The translations under genes were made by a program, and so were the position numbers. Positions 11,229 through 24,690 of a DNA stretch of 64,000 bases are shown here, piece by piece. Position 1 is the first letter of the stretch, and each line of letters starts with the position of its first letter. The stretch comes from Thermomucor indicae-seudaticae (lineage: Eukaryota > Mucoromycota > Mucoromycetes > Mucorales > Lichtheimiaceae), in the NCBI GenBank assembly GCA_000787465.1, contig JSYX01000020.1, positions 49,705 to 113,704 of the forward strand. Direction: 5' to 3'. The notes under the pieces are model-generated. The model saw only the letters and a program-made list of their open reading frames with translations, made no database searches and was not told where the DNA came from.

Positions 11229-12513
11229 TGAGGATTATAGTAGAGTCGGACTAAGAGAGAAAAGAGAGGGTAAATAGATAAGTCAAGTAAAACAGTCTAA
11301 AGATAAGGAAAACAGAATGAAGGGTTGATAAAAGACTTGTCTGATGTCGCATCTGGGTTGCTCGTCGTCAAACTCGTTTGTTGTCTCCGTTTCCATCAGT
11401 CCAGTTATGCGAGGGCGATTGAAAAAAAATACGGAACATTTCACGTAAAAAGAAGAGGAATGGTTACTTACTTTACGAATTTGAAGAAGAGAAAGAGAAG
11501 AATACAAAGAGAGAGAAACAGGGTTGTTGTTCGTTATTGAGTTACAAAAGTAGCGAAAACAAAAAACCTCCACTTGCCCCTTCTTGTCAGCCAAAGGCCT
11601 CGTGTTCATCCCGCTCATCCAAAGAAGGCAACCGTTGCGTTTATAGTTTAAAACGTTTCTTACCAAGGACAATAAAACCAACGCAGAGACCAGTAATAAC
11701 CGCGAAATATGTTCCATTATGCCTTGCCATTCCGTGCAGACAGAGACAATTATCCGCTCAGAGTCTTTTTTTGCAGACCTTTTGCGCGGAAGTCATAAAT
11801 AGACCACGTCCTTGTCTTTGTTCCACCATTATTGCGAATTGTTGGCATTAATTACATGTTATGCATCCACAAAAATAAGGCTGTTGGGGATATAAAATGT
11901 TATCAATCGTCTAAGAAGCTGTGTTTAGCGGAAATCCCCAAAAACTGGAGCACTTTGGACAGTAGAGTCAGCAAAAAACGTTAACCGTGGCTTCAACGAT
12001 AAGGTGGCAAAAGGCAGCCCCAAATCAGATCATCCTAATTGGGATAGCATGGCATTGTTATTGATAAGTCCAACTTGTCTATGACATGATATGGCCTATG
12101 AACGAAGCCTTAACGCTAGGGTCGAAGGTATAATCTAAGGCAGTGAACCATTTCATAGTTAGCTAAAAGCTCTGAAACCACAAGCCTACTATGCACCAAG
12201 AATTTGCAAGCTTAGTAGAAACGTCCTTCTTTAAGAAAGCAAGGCCAGTAATGAAGCCTTTGTTGTCAATACAGATGCTTATCTTATCTTTCGAGTCCTC
12301 ATCATAGAGCACATCCTTTCAAGTAGTAAATCGGTTGCGCACATCTTGTTAAAAATAATCACTAAAGTAATAATTTCACAGAAAGGACAGAACAGTGTGA
12401 TATTTGACGTTGATATATGGTTAACAGACTAGCTGCAATAGACAACGAGTCCGGGTCCGAGTTAAATAAAAGGTACACGCGAAGCAACTCTTTGGATTGG
12501 GAAACGCTCTTTC
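11229..12513. other. Intergenic region with one doubtful small frame
   Basis: Mostly featureless. A minus-strand frame from ATG at 11730 to TAA at 11641 encodes 29 residues with one hydrophobic helix (YFAVITGLCVGFIVLG) followed by KKRF. It could be a tiny tail-anchored protein or the first exon of a longer one, since GTAAGA follows the helix. I could not find a consistent second exon. The 144-codon minus frame covering 11283-11717 is low-complexity pyrimidine sequence and is not supported. Confidence 0.35.
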
Positions 12514-14877
<2,364 letters not shown>

Positions 14878-15014
14878 GGTGTGTGTGTGCGCGATGAGCA
14901 GAAAAAGCCAGTTTTATTTTTGGGTTAACGGGTATCTCGATTGCATGAATTTTGACGACAGGGGATATTACACAGCGCGACCCTTTTTATTCGTTCAGTT
15001 TGCTTGTTGTTTCT

Positions 15015-15939
15015 TCAAAACATATAGTAACGGAGCAAAAGTACAAAGAGCAACACTGAGACTATAATTGCTGGTGGTCCGTATTTTCGATACAATGCCT
15101 GCAAGTTCAAATGACGAGCCTTATCCTTGAACATCTTGGCGCTGTCTTTTAACTCTCCTGAAATATGACTCATGCCTAAAAGAATAGCCATCAGAGAGAG
15201 AGCAAATGGGTTCTTGAAAAAGGGAGATACGTACGATCCAAACTATCACCACGCCACAAAAGGTCTTCCATATTTTTAGTCATAATCCGGGTCACATCTT
15301 GAAGGTCTTCATTAAGTTTGGTCAAATTGTGCTGTGTCCGTGTGTCTTGATATATTCTTTTCGTCTTTTGCATAAACGTATCTGTTACAGGGGCAAGGGT
15401 TTTAGTTAGCTCTCTCATATGATACATATATCCCCCGCGCCAAAACGAACCAAACTTGACAAACGCATAAGGCCGCAAACCAGGCTTCTCAGCTTCGTTT
15501 CCATAACTCATATTGAACTCTTTTGCCAATTCCTCCAGATAGCTGAATGCCAGTTTACGTGGATACGATTTGTCGCAGATACAAAGGTAGCATACGCTGC
15601 CTTCAATAATGTAGCTTTGTTGGTTGATAAACAAGGTTAACAACAACAACGATACACGATAGCCCCCCCTTCCAAATGCGAGTAATACTTGCTGAAAAAC
15701 ATAAGGCCCTGATTCAATTGAACATCTTGGTTCTGAATTCACCGAAAGTTTTCGAAAGATGGTCTTGGCTTGACCCTTATATTCCGCCAACTCGGTTTCA
15801 ATCTGCCCGGCGGCAATGGCGGTTTTCAGCAACCGGATCACGTTCCATATAAATGTCTGGCGATTACCTGCTCGTCATCCATACTTGCTGCCAATGGCAG
15901 TCCATCGGAGACCCGGGCAATGATGGTGGTTTTGACCAT
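15015..15939 (-). CDS. SEC22: R-SNARE Sec22 (ER-Golgi vesicle SNARE, longin domain)
   Basis: Five exons (15939-15868, 15802-15693, 15614-15451, 15381-15235, 15175-15015) total 654 nt, 217 aa, the family's usual size. The longin domain opens MVKTTIIARVSDGLPLAASM and continues EPRCSIESGPYVFHYIIEG, VCYLCICDKSYPRKLAFSYL and RPYAFVKFDTFMQKTKR. The SNARE motif includes TQHNLTKLNEDLQDVTRIM with a central basic residue typical of R-SNAREs, then RHLNLQALYRKYGPPA and a C-terminal anchor ending RYYMF. Sec22 acts in both anterograde and retrograde ER-Golgi fusion. Intron 2 begins GC rather than GT (GCAAGT); this choice alone gives the conserved PYVFHYIIEG. Introns 2 and 3 contain no in-frame stop. Confidence 0.95.
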
Positions 15940-16753
15940 GATTCCTGGTAGATCTGCTCTGTGGTAAGTGCGCCCACGGGCAACGTGGCCTAGCGGAATT
16001 GGAAACCACACCAAAAAAAGCATTTACGACAGGATGGATCCAGGATGGTGAACAGGTGTTGGCCCGTTATAACCAGCGAACTAAATGTTGTAGATAAAGA
16101 AGCTCAGTGACTTCTTGAATAAGGCGCTTGTCACTGTCGAACGTGGTGGCCGTCGCAGTCTTCTGTAAGTATATCACAGAGCAGGCCGAATAGTTCAGAC
16201 TTCATAACTGTAATTCACTTGACTGCCATTGCGTTCATCAGCCGGACCTGTTTTACCAGACATCCAGCATTGACCTGTTAATGATTATCGTCTAGTGATG
16301 TAAGTAACAGTTAAGTTCACGTATACTTTCGCCGTGAGGAGACCTTTGATCTAGCTGAATTGTAATCGTGCAAGTTCTGGTGAGATCACTGGGGCGAGGT
16401 GAGGCACGATTACTTACACTAGGATAGCGTTATCAAAGTTTGATACAGAAAATGTTCACAATAAAAATCGAAGTTAAGAGAAACAATCGTCTACTGCTCA
16501 ATCGATGAGCGGTGATCTGTATTTATATGATCTTGTTTGTACAACACTACGCTAATTGACAGATTATCTAAATATTGGTGTACAGACATTGGTTGTCGCA
16601 CACAATGTAGCTTATACGGCTACATGAATGGTGCATAGATCAAGCGGACCGACGTATCTAGGCGTGTGCCCAGAGAGCGACAATATGATGTCATGATGAC
16701 TTTAAGCCATCGACACCGGCACAGGACAAAACCTCCATTGGAGAGACACTGAA
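15940..16753. other. Intergenic region with no supported gene
   Basis: Both strands are interrupted by frequent stops and no domain is visible. It contains the Sec22 promoter and the downstream region of the small membrane-protein gene. Nothing else is claimed. Confidence 0.5.
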
Positions 16754-17076
16754 TTACTGATGGATGGTGATTATGATCCTCGGCCCTGTCTCCGGGACCT
16801 CTTCGTCTGCCGCGCGCTGGTAAACTTTGCGCAAGAAAAGAAAAGAATTGTCAGAGCACGGACGGTCAGTTAAGCAGATAGAGCCTTACGGTTAGAATGG
16901 GACTCCTCGTGATCGTTTTTTATCTTGTAGAGGTAAGGAATGATAATGACAGTGATAGTTATACCGATGATTGAAATAAGGATTAGTATCACGATAATGA
17001 TAGCGAACCATGGCATAGTCGACAAGATAAGATCATAAAGAAGATGCAGCAAGACCTCGACGTGCAACATGTCCAT
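16754..17076 (-). CDS. Small single-pass membrane protein, unknown
   Basis: Two exons (17076-16890 and 16824-16754; intron 65 nt with GTAAGG donor and AAAG acceptor) give 85 aa. An amphipathic N-terminus (DMLHVEVLLHLLYDLILS) is followed by one long hydrophobic helix (WFAIIIVILILISIIGITIT and VIIIPYL), then a charged tail with KIKNDHEESHSN. Splicing adds QRAADEEVPETGP and a TAA at 16754-16756. Without splicing the frame ends early in KALSA. No family is recognised. The helix, the charge flip and the phase-consistent intron make a real gene likely. It stands alone in the gene-poor stretch. Confidence 0.5.
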
Positions 17077-18962
17077 GCTTTATACGGCACCTATTTTACG
17101 GCGTGCAGACAAACAGAGTCAAAGTCCTGTTAAAGCTATGCGGACAATATAAGGTGACAATGTCACCGAGTATACGGTGCTGTCCGAGACATCAAAAGTT
17201 CTCTGTTTCCATTTCTTACCAATATAACACGTTGACGAACAAAGCTTGCCAAACGATTTTCCCCCGACTCACTCAATGAAACAATGCACCGTAAATCAAT
17301 ACTCCATAAGAGTACCCGGTTTAGTAATGCAAGTCATAGCTAGTGCGAAACGCGTTTACCTAGGCACGGAAACACCTCGTCTGTACCATGCCAATAGATA
17401 TTTTACAGTAAGCCCCTGATTTTTCAGCCTCTTTTTTTTTCGGCTGTCATTTTTCTGCTTTTTTGGAGGCAAATTGTTGAACACTTGTGGATTTTTTTCA
17501 GTTCTTTCCGGAAAAATCAGGATTGACGCATATAGTCATGTCATATTTCACTTATGGCAGATTTACAAAATATCTCATGATTCATCCTTCTACTGCAACT
17601 ATGTTATTCTTAACCTTTCATACTAGCTACTAACACTGAGCTACCCGATTCGAAGACGGTTATACCGGCCATGTTTTTTTTCTCAGCTACAAGTATTCCG
17701 TTTGTTTAGTCATTTGTAATGAATTATCTGCATGCTATATGCTACGGCGAAGTATGGTAACAAGTATAATAGCGTTTTTTTTGCACAGTTAAACGATTGC
17801 CCACATGCACTTGCTTCTGGCTTTGATGTTATCTCTGCTGGTACTATGTCATAAAGCCGAGACATGCTTTCGCTTCTAGAATTTGCCAAGAGTCTGATTT
17901 ATTGCCGTGGACGCTTAAATAGTCATACACGTCCTTCTTCTCTCTTTCTTTCCGGTTTTTCTGTGAAATTCGTAACTGAAAAAGGTGGGCTCTCACTGTA
18001 ACCAGCACATTTGCCATCGAAAAATTTCCATTAGTTAGGTTTCAATAAACTTGCATTCGCATACCACAGTTAAATCGAGCGCGCGCTGTAATTACCCATG
18101 CAGTGCAGCTGCAGTAATAATCAAGGAGAGACGCCCCCCACATAAAAAGAAAATCTATTGCTTGATGGGGTTCATCGTTGTGGATATGATACAAACGTTT
18201 ACAAAGTTCAATATCATTATTGATTTCCAATAGTAGACAAACGAAAATAAAACTGTAGAATATGAGAGGGATGCGTCTGCTTATCTGGTATCTGTATTTA
18301 GATAAGCCGGCCAACTACTGTAATGTGCATGTACTAAACTCAAGGCCATATGTACAAATACAGAACTGCCCATGAATTCAGTAGGAGATGACTTCAGAAA
18401 TGACTTCGTTTATCCACATTTTTCTTGCAAATTAAATTTCATATCTAGTATAAGTGATCTTTCCCTTATCTCGCCTTGTTTATGTCATCTCGTAGTGACG
18501 TGATTACAGCTTAAGTATTCTGAAGCGATCAATTAGTTACCTACGCTATTGCGCGTCATCTATAATCCTAGTGAACATTTTATTTCAGAGCGCTACTATG
18601 CATTGACAAAAGATCGAAAACCAGCAAAAAAACCATGTATATTTTATCATTTTAGACAGATAGAAAGGAAAGCCCAGGTAGTTGTTTTTGACAAACTGTC
18701 AATATCCATGTTTCGGCTGTCTATCTTTGCCTCTTGTTCTTGCTTAATTGTTACCGTGATGCCTTTCTCCCATATATTGCGTCGTTTTTGTGACTTTTCT
18801 TTGGCGTCTTCTCCTTGCTTACCTTGGATCGCGTTTTTCCTCCTGTGCCTCGTTGCATGCGTAGAATTTTATGACTTTGAGGTTCTGAATGAATGGAACT
18901 AAGTCCAATAAAAGGAAAAAGGGTTACAGTTAGCCATTGCCAAAATATTAATTCTAGAACAG
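17077..18962. other. Gene-poor region with one inverted-repeat element
   Basis: No convincing gene. Open frames at 18042-18314 (minus) and 18549-18902 (plus) have hydrophobic runs but no consistent splice context or family resemblance. The element at 17415-17521 is listed separately. Confidence 0.45.
17415..17521. mobile_element. 107-bp element with 11-bp inverted ends (MITE-like)
   Basis: The sequence starts CCTGATTTTTC (17415-17425) and ends GAAAAATCAGG (17511-17521), a perfect 11-bp inverted repeat, around a T-rich core. The size and inverted ends resemble a non-autonomous DNA transposon remnant. I see no clear target-site duplication, so a plain long-loop hairpin is the alternative. Confidence 0.35.
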
Positions 18963-19298
18963 TTATGCCTCTATATTCCGGCGAAGGAAACGCCACTGTC
19001 GAAGCAGGCAAGGCTGAAGAGACGCCTGGTCTCTCCGATTAGGCTTGCCGTTGGTTTCAGACCACGTATTGCTTCGGACCTCTGCGTTGCGTTCGTCGAG
19101 GACGTTTCCAAGCTCATTCCGATCTCCAGATGGTATTTGTAGTTTTGCAAAACGGACAAAGGAAAGAACGGGAAAAGCAAACATAGCGCAAACGCTGGTA
19201 ATTGAATATTTCGTTTCAAACAGTGAATGGTTTACGGCATCAACCTTAGCAAATCCCGAAAGGGTCTGAGCAACAATATCGACAAACGCGAACTGCAA
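18963..19298 (-). CDS. Unresolved hypothetical membrane-type frame
   Basis: A 111-codon frame contains hydrophobic stretches (FAFVDIVAQTLSGF, SVCAMFAFPVLSFVRF) and a polar second half. A plausible upstream exon with another helix (KQIVLIVAVSLMAL, near 19410-19470) exists, and an AG preceded by pyrimidines lies just before FAFVD, but I could not make a phase-consistent junction. A downstream frame (18751-19011) has a further hydrophobic run and a Lys-rich tail. It may be a broken or mis-framed gene; no family is recognised. Confidence 0.2.
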   Translation of the reverse strand: MQFAFVDIVAQTLSGFAKVDAVNHSLFETKYSITSVCAMFAFPVLSFVRFAKLQIPSGDRNELGNVLDERNAEVRSNTWSETNGKPNRRDQASLQPCLLRQWRFLRRNIEA

Positions 19299-19399
19299 GA
19301 TAAAGTCCAGTTATCCTTTTCTCTTTCAATCATCTTCCTTTATTGCGCTTTTCCGCTTTGTTGTCGTATATTGTTCCTTTTCTGTTATCTTTCAAGGGG

Positions 19400-20830
19400 A
19401 TCAAAGGATTGCATCACTTAATGCCATCAAAGAGACTGCCACAATCAACACGATCTGTTTATTGGACACATTCATGCGCTCCGGGCCTGGTCGATGGGCC
19501 GGTTGTCTACAGCGTCTTCGGTGACGTCTGCCTGACCTTCTTGTTTCTCTCAGAAGCAGGCAATGAGCCTGCTGGAGCGCGCCTTCAGGCACAGTATGTT
19601 ATTTTTTTTCTTTTAAGTGGGGAAAAATCTCTGCCACACTTGTACACCTCTCTATTAGACAGCAAAGAAGATAGACGTCCCAGCACGGTATGTCGCAATG
19701 GAGGTTACCAGAAATGTTGTGCTACTGACTAGCAAGGGAAGAGCTTTTGTAGTTGCCTTTGATGGTGAGACATTGACCACTCTAACAAGGCAACACATCG
19801 GAAGCGGGATCAGGTTTGCGCCAAGGGTCTACTCCATCAAAGCCGCAAGTGTGTCACGGCAGCCGAGCGCTCTGTGAGGTTCACGCCTGTAGCCAAGGCA
19901 TCTGACTTAGGTACTATTACAATATAAAGATGGAAAAGTATTTGATGACGTTGTAGTTCTTTTTACAAGTGCCCACGCGTAAACTCTCGTGCGAACAGCT
20001 CTGAAGCCTTCTCTTCTTTAATGGCGTTGTACGAACCTCACGGTGCGATAATTGCAGTTGCCGAAGCTCTTGCTTAAGGCTTCGAATTTCGAAACATTGT
20101 CCATTCAACTGATGGTTTCATGGTCGGGATCCGTAATGACCGGCATCAACATGGCAATATTTTTCAGCGACGGCGATTTCCCTGCGTACAAAAAGTTGTT
20201 TGAAGAACGCTGTGCCTCATGAATATCGACTGGCAAACAGACACCGTTGGGTGGGGCCTGCGCCGAAGCAGACGTTCCACAAGCCCATAACCTCCCAGCG
20301 TCGAGGCGAGTCAGTGGTTCGTGCTTCTTCATTGTTTCGCGTCGTCGTAGATCTCTGTCGAAAATGCACTTGTCCGATGCCTTGTAAACATCAAACCGAG
20401 AACGCTGCAAGATCAGGTTAGGGTTACAGACGACATCAAGCCGTAAATATAACAGTTGTTGCACACATCAGCAGAAACGACTACGCTGCAAATACTATTG
20501 ACAAGGCGCAGCAGATGTCGCCGGTTGATTCTCGATATTGGCAGCAGTCGTGACCGCTTGGCGTTTGGTGCATGAGCAAGACGATGGTTCAGACTGTCGA
20601 GCGAAACGGGACTAAAAGAATGTCCCTTCGCTAGAAATATGCCGGCGTCAGTGGAGTAGACAACGGACTCTCTGGAGATTCCGCGTGTATGGCCCGAAAG
20701 CGATGAGTCTCGCCAGCATTTATTGAGCTGCTTACAAGGCCAGACACGGAGCCCCGACAACGCATCCTGCATTACACCAGCCGCATTCTGCGCATAGACG
20801 GTGTTCAGTTGCACACTGGATCAGCAACTG
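19400..20830 (-). pseudogene. Possible decayed gene with RCC1-like fragments
   Basis: Minus-strand fragments in different frames, separated by stops, have the look of beta-propeller repeats. From high to low coordinate they are: LNTVYAQNAAGVM, ESVVYSTDAGIFLAKG, DAGRLWACGTSASAQ, RVYAWALVK, CRDTLAALME and SLFDGIK. The order and spacing (about 150-300 bp) suit an RCC1-type protein that has lost its frame, or one with many introns I could not place. The plus strand also has an open run (19680-19880, MEVTRNVVLLTSKGRAFVV), so the strand is not certain. This is inference from pattern only. Confidence 0.25.
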
Positions 20831-21376
20831 GGCACTGCCTTACGAGTGACAAGCAGCGGTCCACACCAGAGATACGCAGAGTCGCCAATTGTCTTCGTGA
20901 TCCTGAAGAAGGATATGAGCGGCAGAGCATGAACGTTGACAGCGTTCTGGAATCAATGGTGGGGGAAAAGAATCTATAATCTGCCGCGCACCGTTTATCT
21001 GCCGACCGACAATCCCACGCAGTCCGCAGTCCAGCATATTGTCAATAACAACGTGGTCTGCGGGTCCTGTCACTTGGATCAATTATGGCTAGTGCATAGC
21101 AGAGGAGACAGCAATTCCACGGAGCTGGAGCAATATTTTGGCAGCGCCGGCAGCAAGCACTTAAGCCTCGAACAACAGGGCTTGACAAAGGGACCACACG
21201 GGTATCAAGTTCTACCAGCTTTATCCAAGCCGAGCTGTTTTACGAAGGTCGTGAGACACCGGCGATATCTGTGTTCGGTCGGGGGTTGATAAAGCATGCG
21301 GGCGAAGATGAGCAGATGCTGCGACTATTCGCATCTCAGATATCATCATATGCATTAACATTAATATTCGATGTGC

Positions 21377-21875
21377 AATGCGTTTACTGATATCAGTGCT
21401 GTGTTAGCGTGCACGGTCCACGCGCACGGTTTTCGAACAGCGCCATGATCTGTCATGCCTGGCGTCTTGACAGGTATAATACTCATCGTGCTAGAAGCTT
21501 ATGTTTGTTTCTTACCTTCGAGGCATCCGATTTGTTTCTCTACTCTAAAAAAAGTCGCAAAAGCGTTTGCGTCATGGGTGGAGGATTTCTCTACCTTCTC
21601 TTCCAATGGCGATTACCTCTCCTTCTATGCCAACTTTCGGCCTCCTCACCCTCCTTCACACGCTAAAGGTGCTGAAGAAGAGACACTGCGCTGTGGCTCC
21701 CGCTCCATCCCGAAGTAAGATACATATTGCAAATCCCCTGTTGCTCGTGCTTTAACACCTCCGTTCTTGTAAAGGAGATGGTCCGAAAACAATACAGGAG
21801 GCACACTATGTGGGGGCCGCGACAGAGCCGCACGTGGCTATCAACATTTCGCACCTCAGGCACCGACCAGGCGTC
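21377..21875 (+). repeat. Dispersed element, copy A (degenerate)
   Basis: This copy aligns with copies B and C. Shared parts are a coding-like stretch reading GIILIVLEAYVCFL (21455 onward), a block around TGGGTGGAGGATTTCTCTAC, a 3' block with AACACCTCCGTTCTTGT and AAAGGAG (hairpin at 21759-21777), and a GCCGCACGTGGCT-type segment near 21830. The frame equivalent to copy B's start (near 21377) is broken. A shorter open frame survives at 21455-21718 (87 aa), with the part after the helix diverged from copy B. Confidence 0.7.
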
Positions 21876-21887
21876 AACGTTAGCTGA

Positions 21888-22410
21888 CGCACAATGCACT
21901 TATTTAATGTCAGTGCTCGTGGTTCTATTGTCTGTGCCGTTTTAATAGGTATAATACTCGCTGTACTCGAAGCTTTTGTTTGCTTCTTATTCTCTTTTTT
22001 ACTCCAAAAGAGTTATAGAAAAGCACACACGGTATGGATGGAGGATTTCTTCATCTCTTCCTCTCATTCTCTTGTCAGGATCGACAACCCTAACGCTCTT
22101 TACAGCGCCAGAGACGCTTTGATTGGTTCCGCCTTTGTTGGTTTTGCAATTGGCGTTCTTGTAACTGGTCTCGCGGTGTCGGCCTACAAGCTGTACATCG
22201 AGCCACTCCGCGCTACAAGACTGGCACGTGTGAGGCCGGCACGTCACCCAAGAAAGATACATCTATATTATAATAATTTACTGTCGTTTCTGGTTTAAAA
22301 CCTCCCTTTCTTATAAGGGAACGGGCCACAACCAATCCGCCAGGCAGAAGATGCCGAGGCCATAGCGGGGCCGCACGTGGCGGTTGATATACAGGGATAG
22401 TGCCATCTAT
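21888..22410 (+). repeat. Dispersed element, copy B (longest frame)
   Basis: Adjacent to and in the same orientation as copy A, about 500 bp. The shared 5' portion reads GGTATAATACTCGCTGTACT (in copy A, GGTATAATACTCATCGTGCT). The 3' end has a perfect hairpin TCCCTT-loop-AAGGGA at 22303-22320 and then GGGGCCGCACGTGGCGGTTG. The hairpin stem differs from copies A and C while still pairing. Confidence 0.7.
21894..22298 (+). CDS. Predicted membrane protein carried by dispersed element copy B
   Basis: A single open frame of 134 aa. Hydrophobic segments lie at ~14-40 (VCAVLIGIILAVLEAFVCFL) and ~78-101 (LIGSAFVGFAIGVLVTGLAV), separated by a polar part with VWMEDFF and followed by a basic tail rich in Arg. 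Copy A keeps the first segment in partly open form, and copy C keeps only the MEGFSTFSSNGDYLSFYA part before a stop. No known family is recognised. Copy B having the longest frame suggests it is the functional or most recent member; whether it is expressed cannot be judged. Confidence 0.4.
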   Translation: MHLFNVSARGSIVCAVLIGIILAVLEAFVCFLFSFLLQKSYRKAHTVWMEDFFISSSHSLVRIDNPNALYSARDALIGSAFVGFAIGVLVTGLAVSAYKLYIEPLRATRLARVRPARHPRKIHLYYNNLLSFLV

Positions 22411-23430
22411 TGTATATATAGTCTGTCTTTGTAATAAAACAATTATAATCGTCTTCCATTGAACGTTACAGTCCTTCACCTTCTGTTCAAGAGAAATGGA
22501 ACAAAGTAAATATTCGTTCCATAAAGCATAAGGTTATTCACAAAGTAAAGCATCCCGTACATACTGATAATGAAATTAGCGCTCCTCAGTAATGCGTGCC
22601 GCTTGGAAGAGGCATTTGTTGTATCTGAAAAGACGTCCACAATGGGAACACAATTTCTGCACCAACTCTTCAATGAAGGCCAATGGCTATCCAAGGAAAA
22701 GGTAAAGCAGCACCTCAACTCATGGATAAGGTCGTGGGTGCCACTATTTGGTTCGTAGAGCGTCCTCATTAAGATGGCTAACAACATACACGATGCACAT
22801 GCGAAATGCCATAAAACTCTGCTATTCACTAAAGAAACCATTCCAGTCTCGAGAGGATGTTGAGCAAAGATACAAGAACCTTATACGTCGTGGGCCGCTT
22901 GATGCTGAGAGCTCTATAGCATGAAACATGAACCATGCTGAAGGCAAGCAGATATTTTTCTGCTAGTTATGAGCAAGTGCCGAAAGAGCTGATTTTTCCC
23001 ATAATATTCTGATGCATTATCCTCTCCAGAGAGTCTGTCCCACAGCTACTGCTGTACATAGCTAGGAAGCGCTTGTTTCTGCCCATGAAGAAGTTAAAAA
23101 GAAACGAAGTATGGGAGGATCCGATATATGAACCCACTTGTACACATTTGAGAACATTGGAGGCTTACTTGCAGGCCTGCTTGACAAGCAATGATCTGCC
23201 ACAATTCGCATATTAAGAGGGTTCTATGTATCAAACAACTTTTCAAGACTGGATAAAGTTTATTAGGCGGTGGTTTTGTTCCTGACTCTGTCTTATTACC
23301 ACTTAAACTTGCTAAAAGTAAAGTCTTTGTCAAAACAGGGATCCTTTATTGGGATTGTGATGCAATCCTTGTTCTGATACATAATGTACTCTACGCGTGT
23401 GCGTGTTCTGGGGAGAGATTGATGGTAACA
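22411..23430. other. Intergenic region with no supported gene
   Basis: Open frames at 22476-22841 (minus) and 22570-22758 (plus) overlap each other. The plus frame has a short protein-like run (GQWLSKEKVKQHLNSWIRSW) that could be an old exon or element remnant. No start context, splice signals or family could be established. Confidence 0.35.
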
Positions 23431-24690
23431 TTATTGATCCAAAGCTCGCATCAACTCTGGACCATACCGGTCCCCAGCTATATCCGCTGCACTGACAAGT
23501 GCTCTGATCTCTTGAACTTCTTCCGCAGTTAGTTTGACTTGTCCCGCACCGACGTTTTCTTCGAGATACTTTGTGTTCTTGGTTCCAGGGATAACAAAGA
23601 AGTCTGGTCCTTGGGCAAGAACCCACGCCAACACGAGCTGTCCTGGTTTGACTCCCTTTTTGGCCGCATAGTCCTCGATTTGCTTGACCAGTTCCAGGTT
23701 GCGCGGGAAGTTTTCGGGTGAGAAACGTGGAAGCCTTCTGCGAAAGTCGTCGGCTGCCAAATCGTCTAAAGACTTGACGGCGCCTGTCATGATACCTTTA
23801 CCCAGAGGCGAGCTTTATAGTTTTTTCAATGATGAGTACATATGACTTGTCTCACAATGAGAACGAAGATGAAAACTTACTAGCAGACAATAGCCACACC
23901 GAGTTCTCGAGCTGTTTCAAGAACACCGTTCTTCTCAATGTTCAATAACCAAGGCGAGTATTCCATTTGGATAGCCGTGATTGGGTGGACCGCATGAGCA
24001 CGACGAAGCGTTGCTGCGCTGCATTCGGATAATCCGAGGTATCTCACTTTTCCCTCCTTGACGAGTTCAGCCATGGCTGCGACAGTTTCTTCAATGGGCC
24101 TGTTTTATTATTTTTGGGCATGAGTCCAACATCTTTAGGCTGCTGTTCTTGTTTTTACTTACGTCTCTTTGTCAATGCGATGCATATAATAGAGGTCAAT
24201 AGTATCGACACCCAGTCGCTGCAGAGACTCTTCGCAGCACTTGCGCACGTACTCGGGTTTCCCGCAGACCTTCAAACCGGCTCCGTCGCGTTCGCAACCA
24301 AATTTGGTTGCAAGAAAGACGTCCCTCCGACGCGTCTTTAGGATTTGTGACAATAGGCGTTCATTATGACCCTGCCCATAGATATTGGCAGTGTCCCAGA
24401 AATTGCAACTATGGAAATATATGTGTCAGTTTCAAATCTCCCTTGAAAATTTTGCTTAAGCAAATGTTGACTTACCCCAGCTCAAGAGCGCGCTCGAGCA
24501 CCTTGATGCTTTCAGCGTCATTGACAGGACCATAAGCACCGTTGCTCATACTAAAGGTAAAAAAATGGCTACTATGTATCTTGGCCGGAATTCTCCCCAA
24601 CTTTCAATAATAGGTTACTTACCTCATGCAACCCAAACCAAGCGGGTTCACCAACGGACCGTTTTTACCCAGCTGACGAACTTCAATCAT
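23431..24690 (-). CDS. Aldo-keto reductase (aryl-alcohol/pyridoxal reductase-like)
   Basis: Five exons (24690-24623, 24550-24476, 24408-24163, 24099-23881, 23812-23431) total 990 nt, 329 aa. The TIM-barrel AKR pattern is complete: [14 protein letters not shown], catalytic Asp/Tyr in [15 protein letters not shown], the Lys in VFLATKFG, and the His in [11 protein letters not shown]. The substrate and cofactor side follows ([43 protein letters not shown]), ending with the NADP-binding [17 protein letters not shown]. This group (AKR13-like) reduces aldehydes with NADPH; the physiological substrate cannot be predicted. It is isolated between two repeat-bearing gaps but has normal introns and no sign of recent transfer. 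Confidence 0.92.

Noticed and set aside
11283..11717. 144-codon minus frame beside GSK3
   Set aside because: Translated pyrimidine tracts (Ser/Leu/Phe runs), with no coding character over most of its length.
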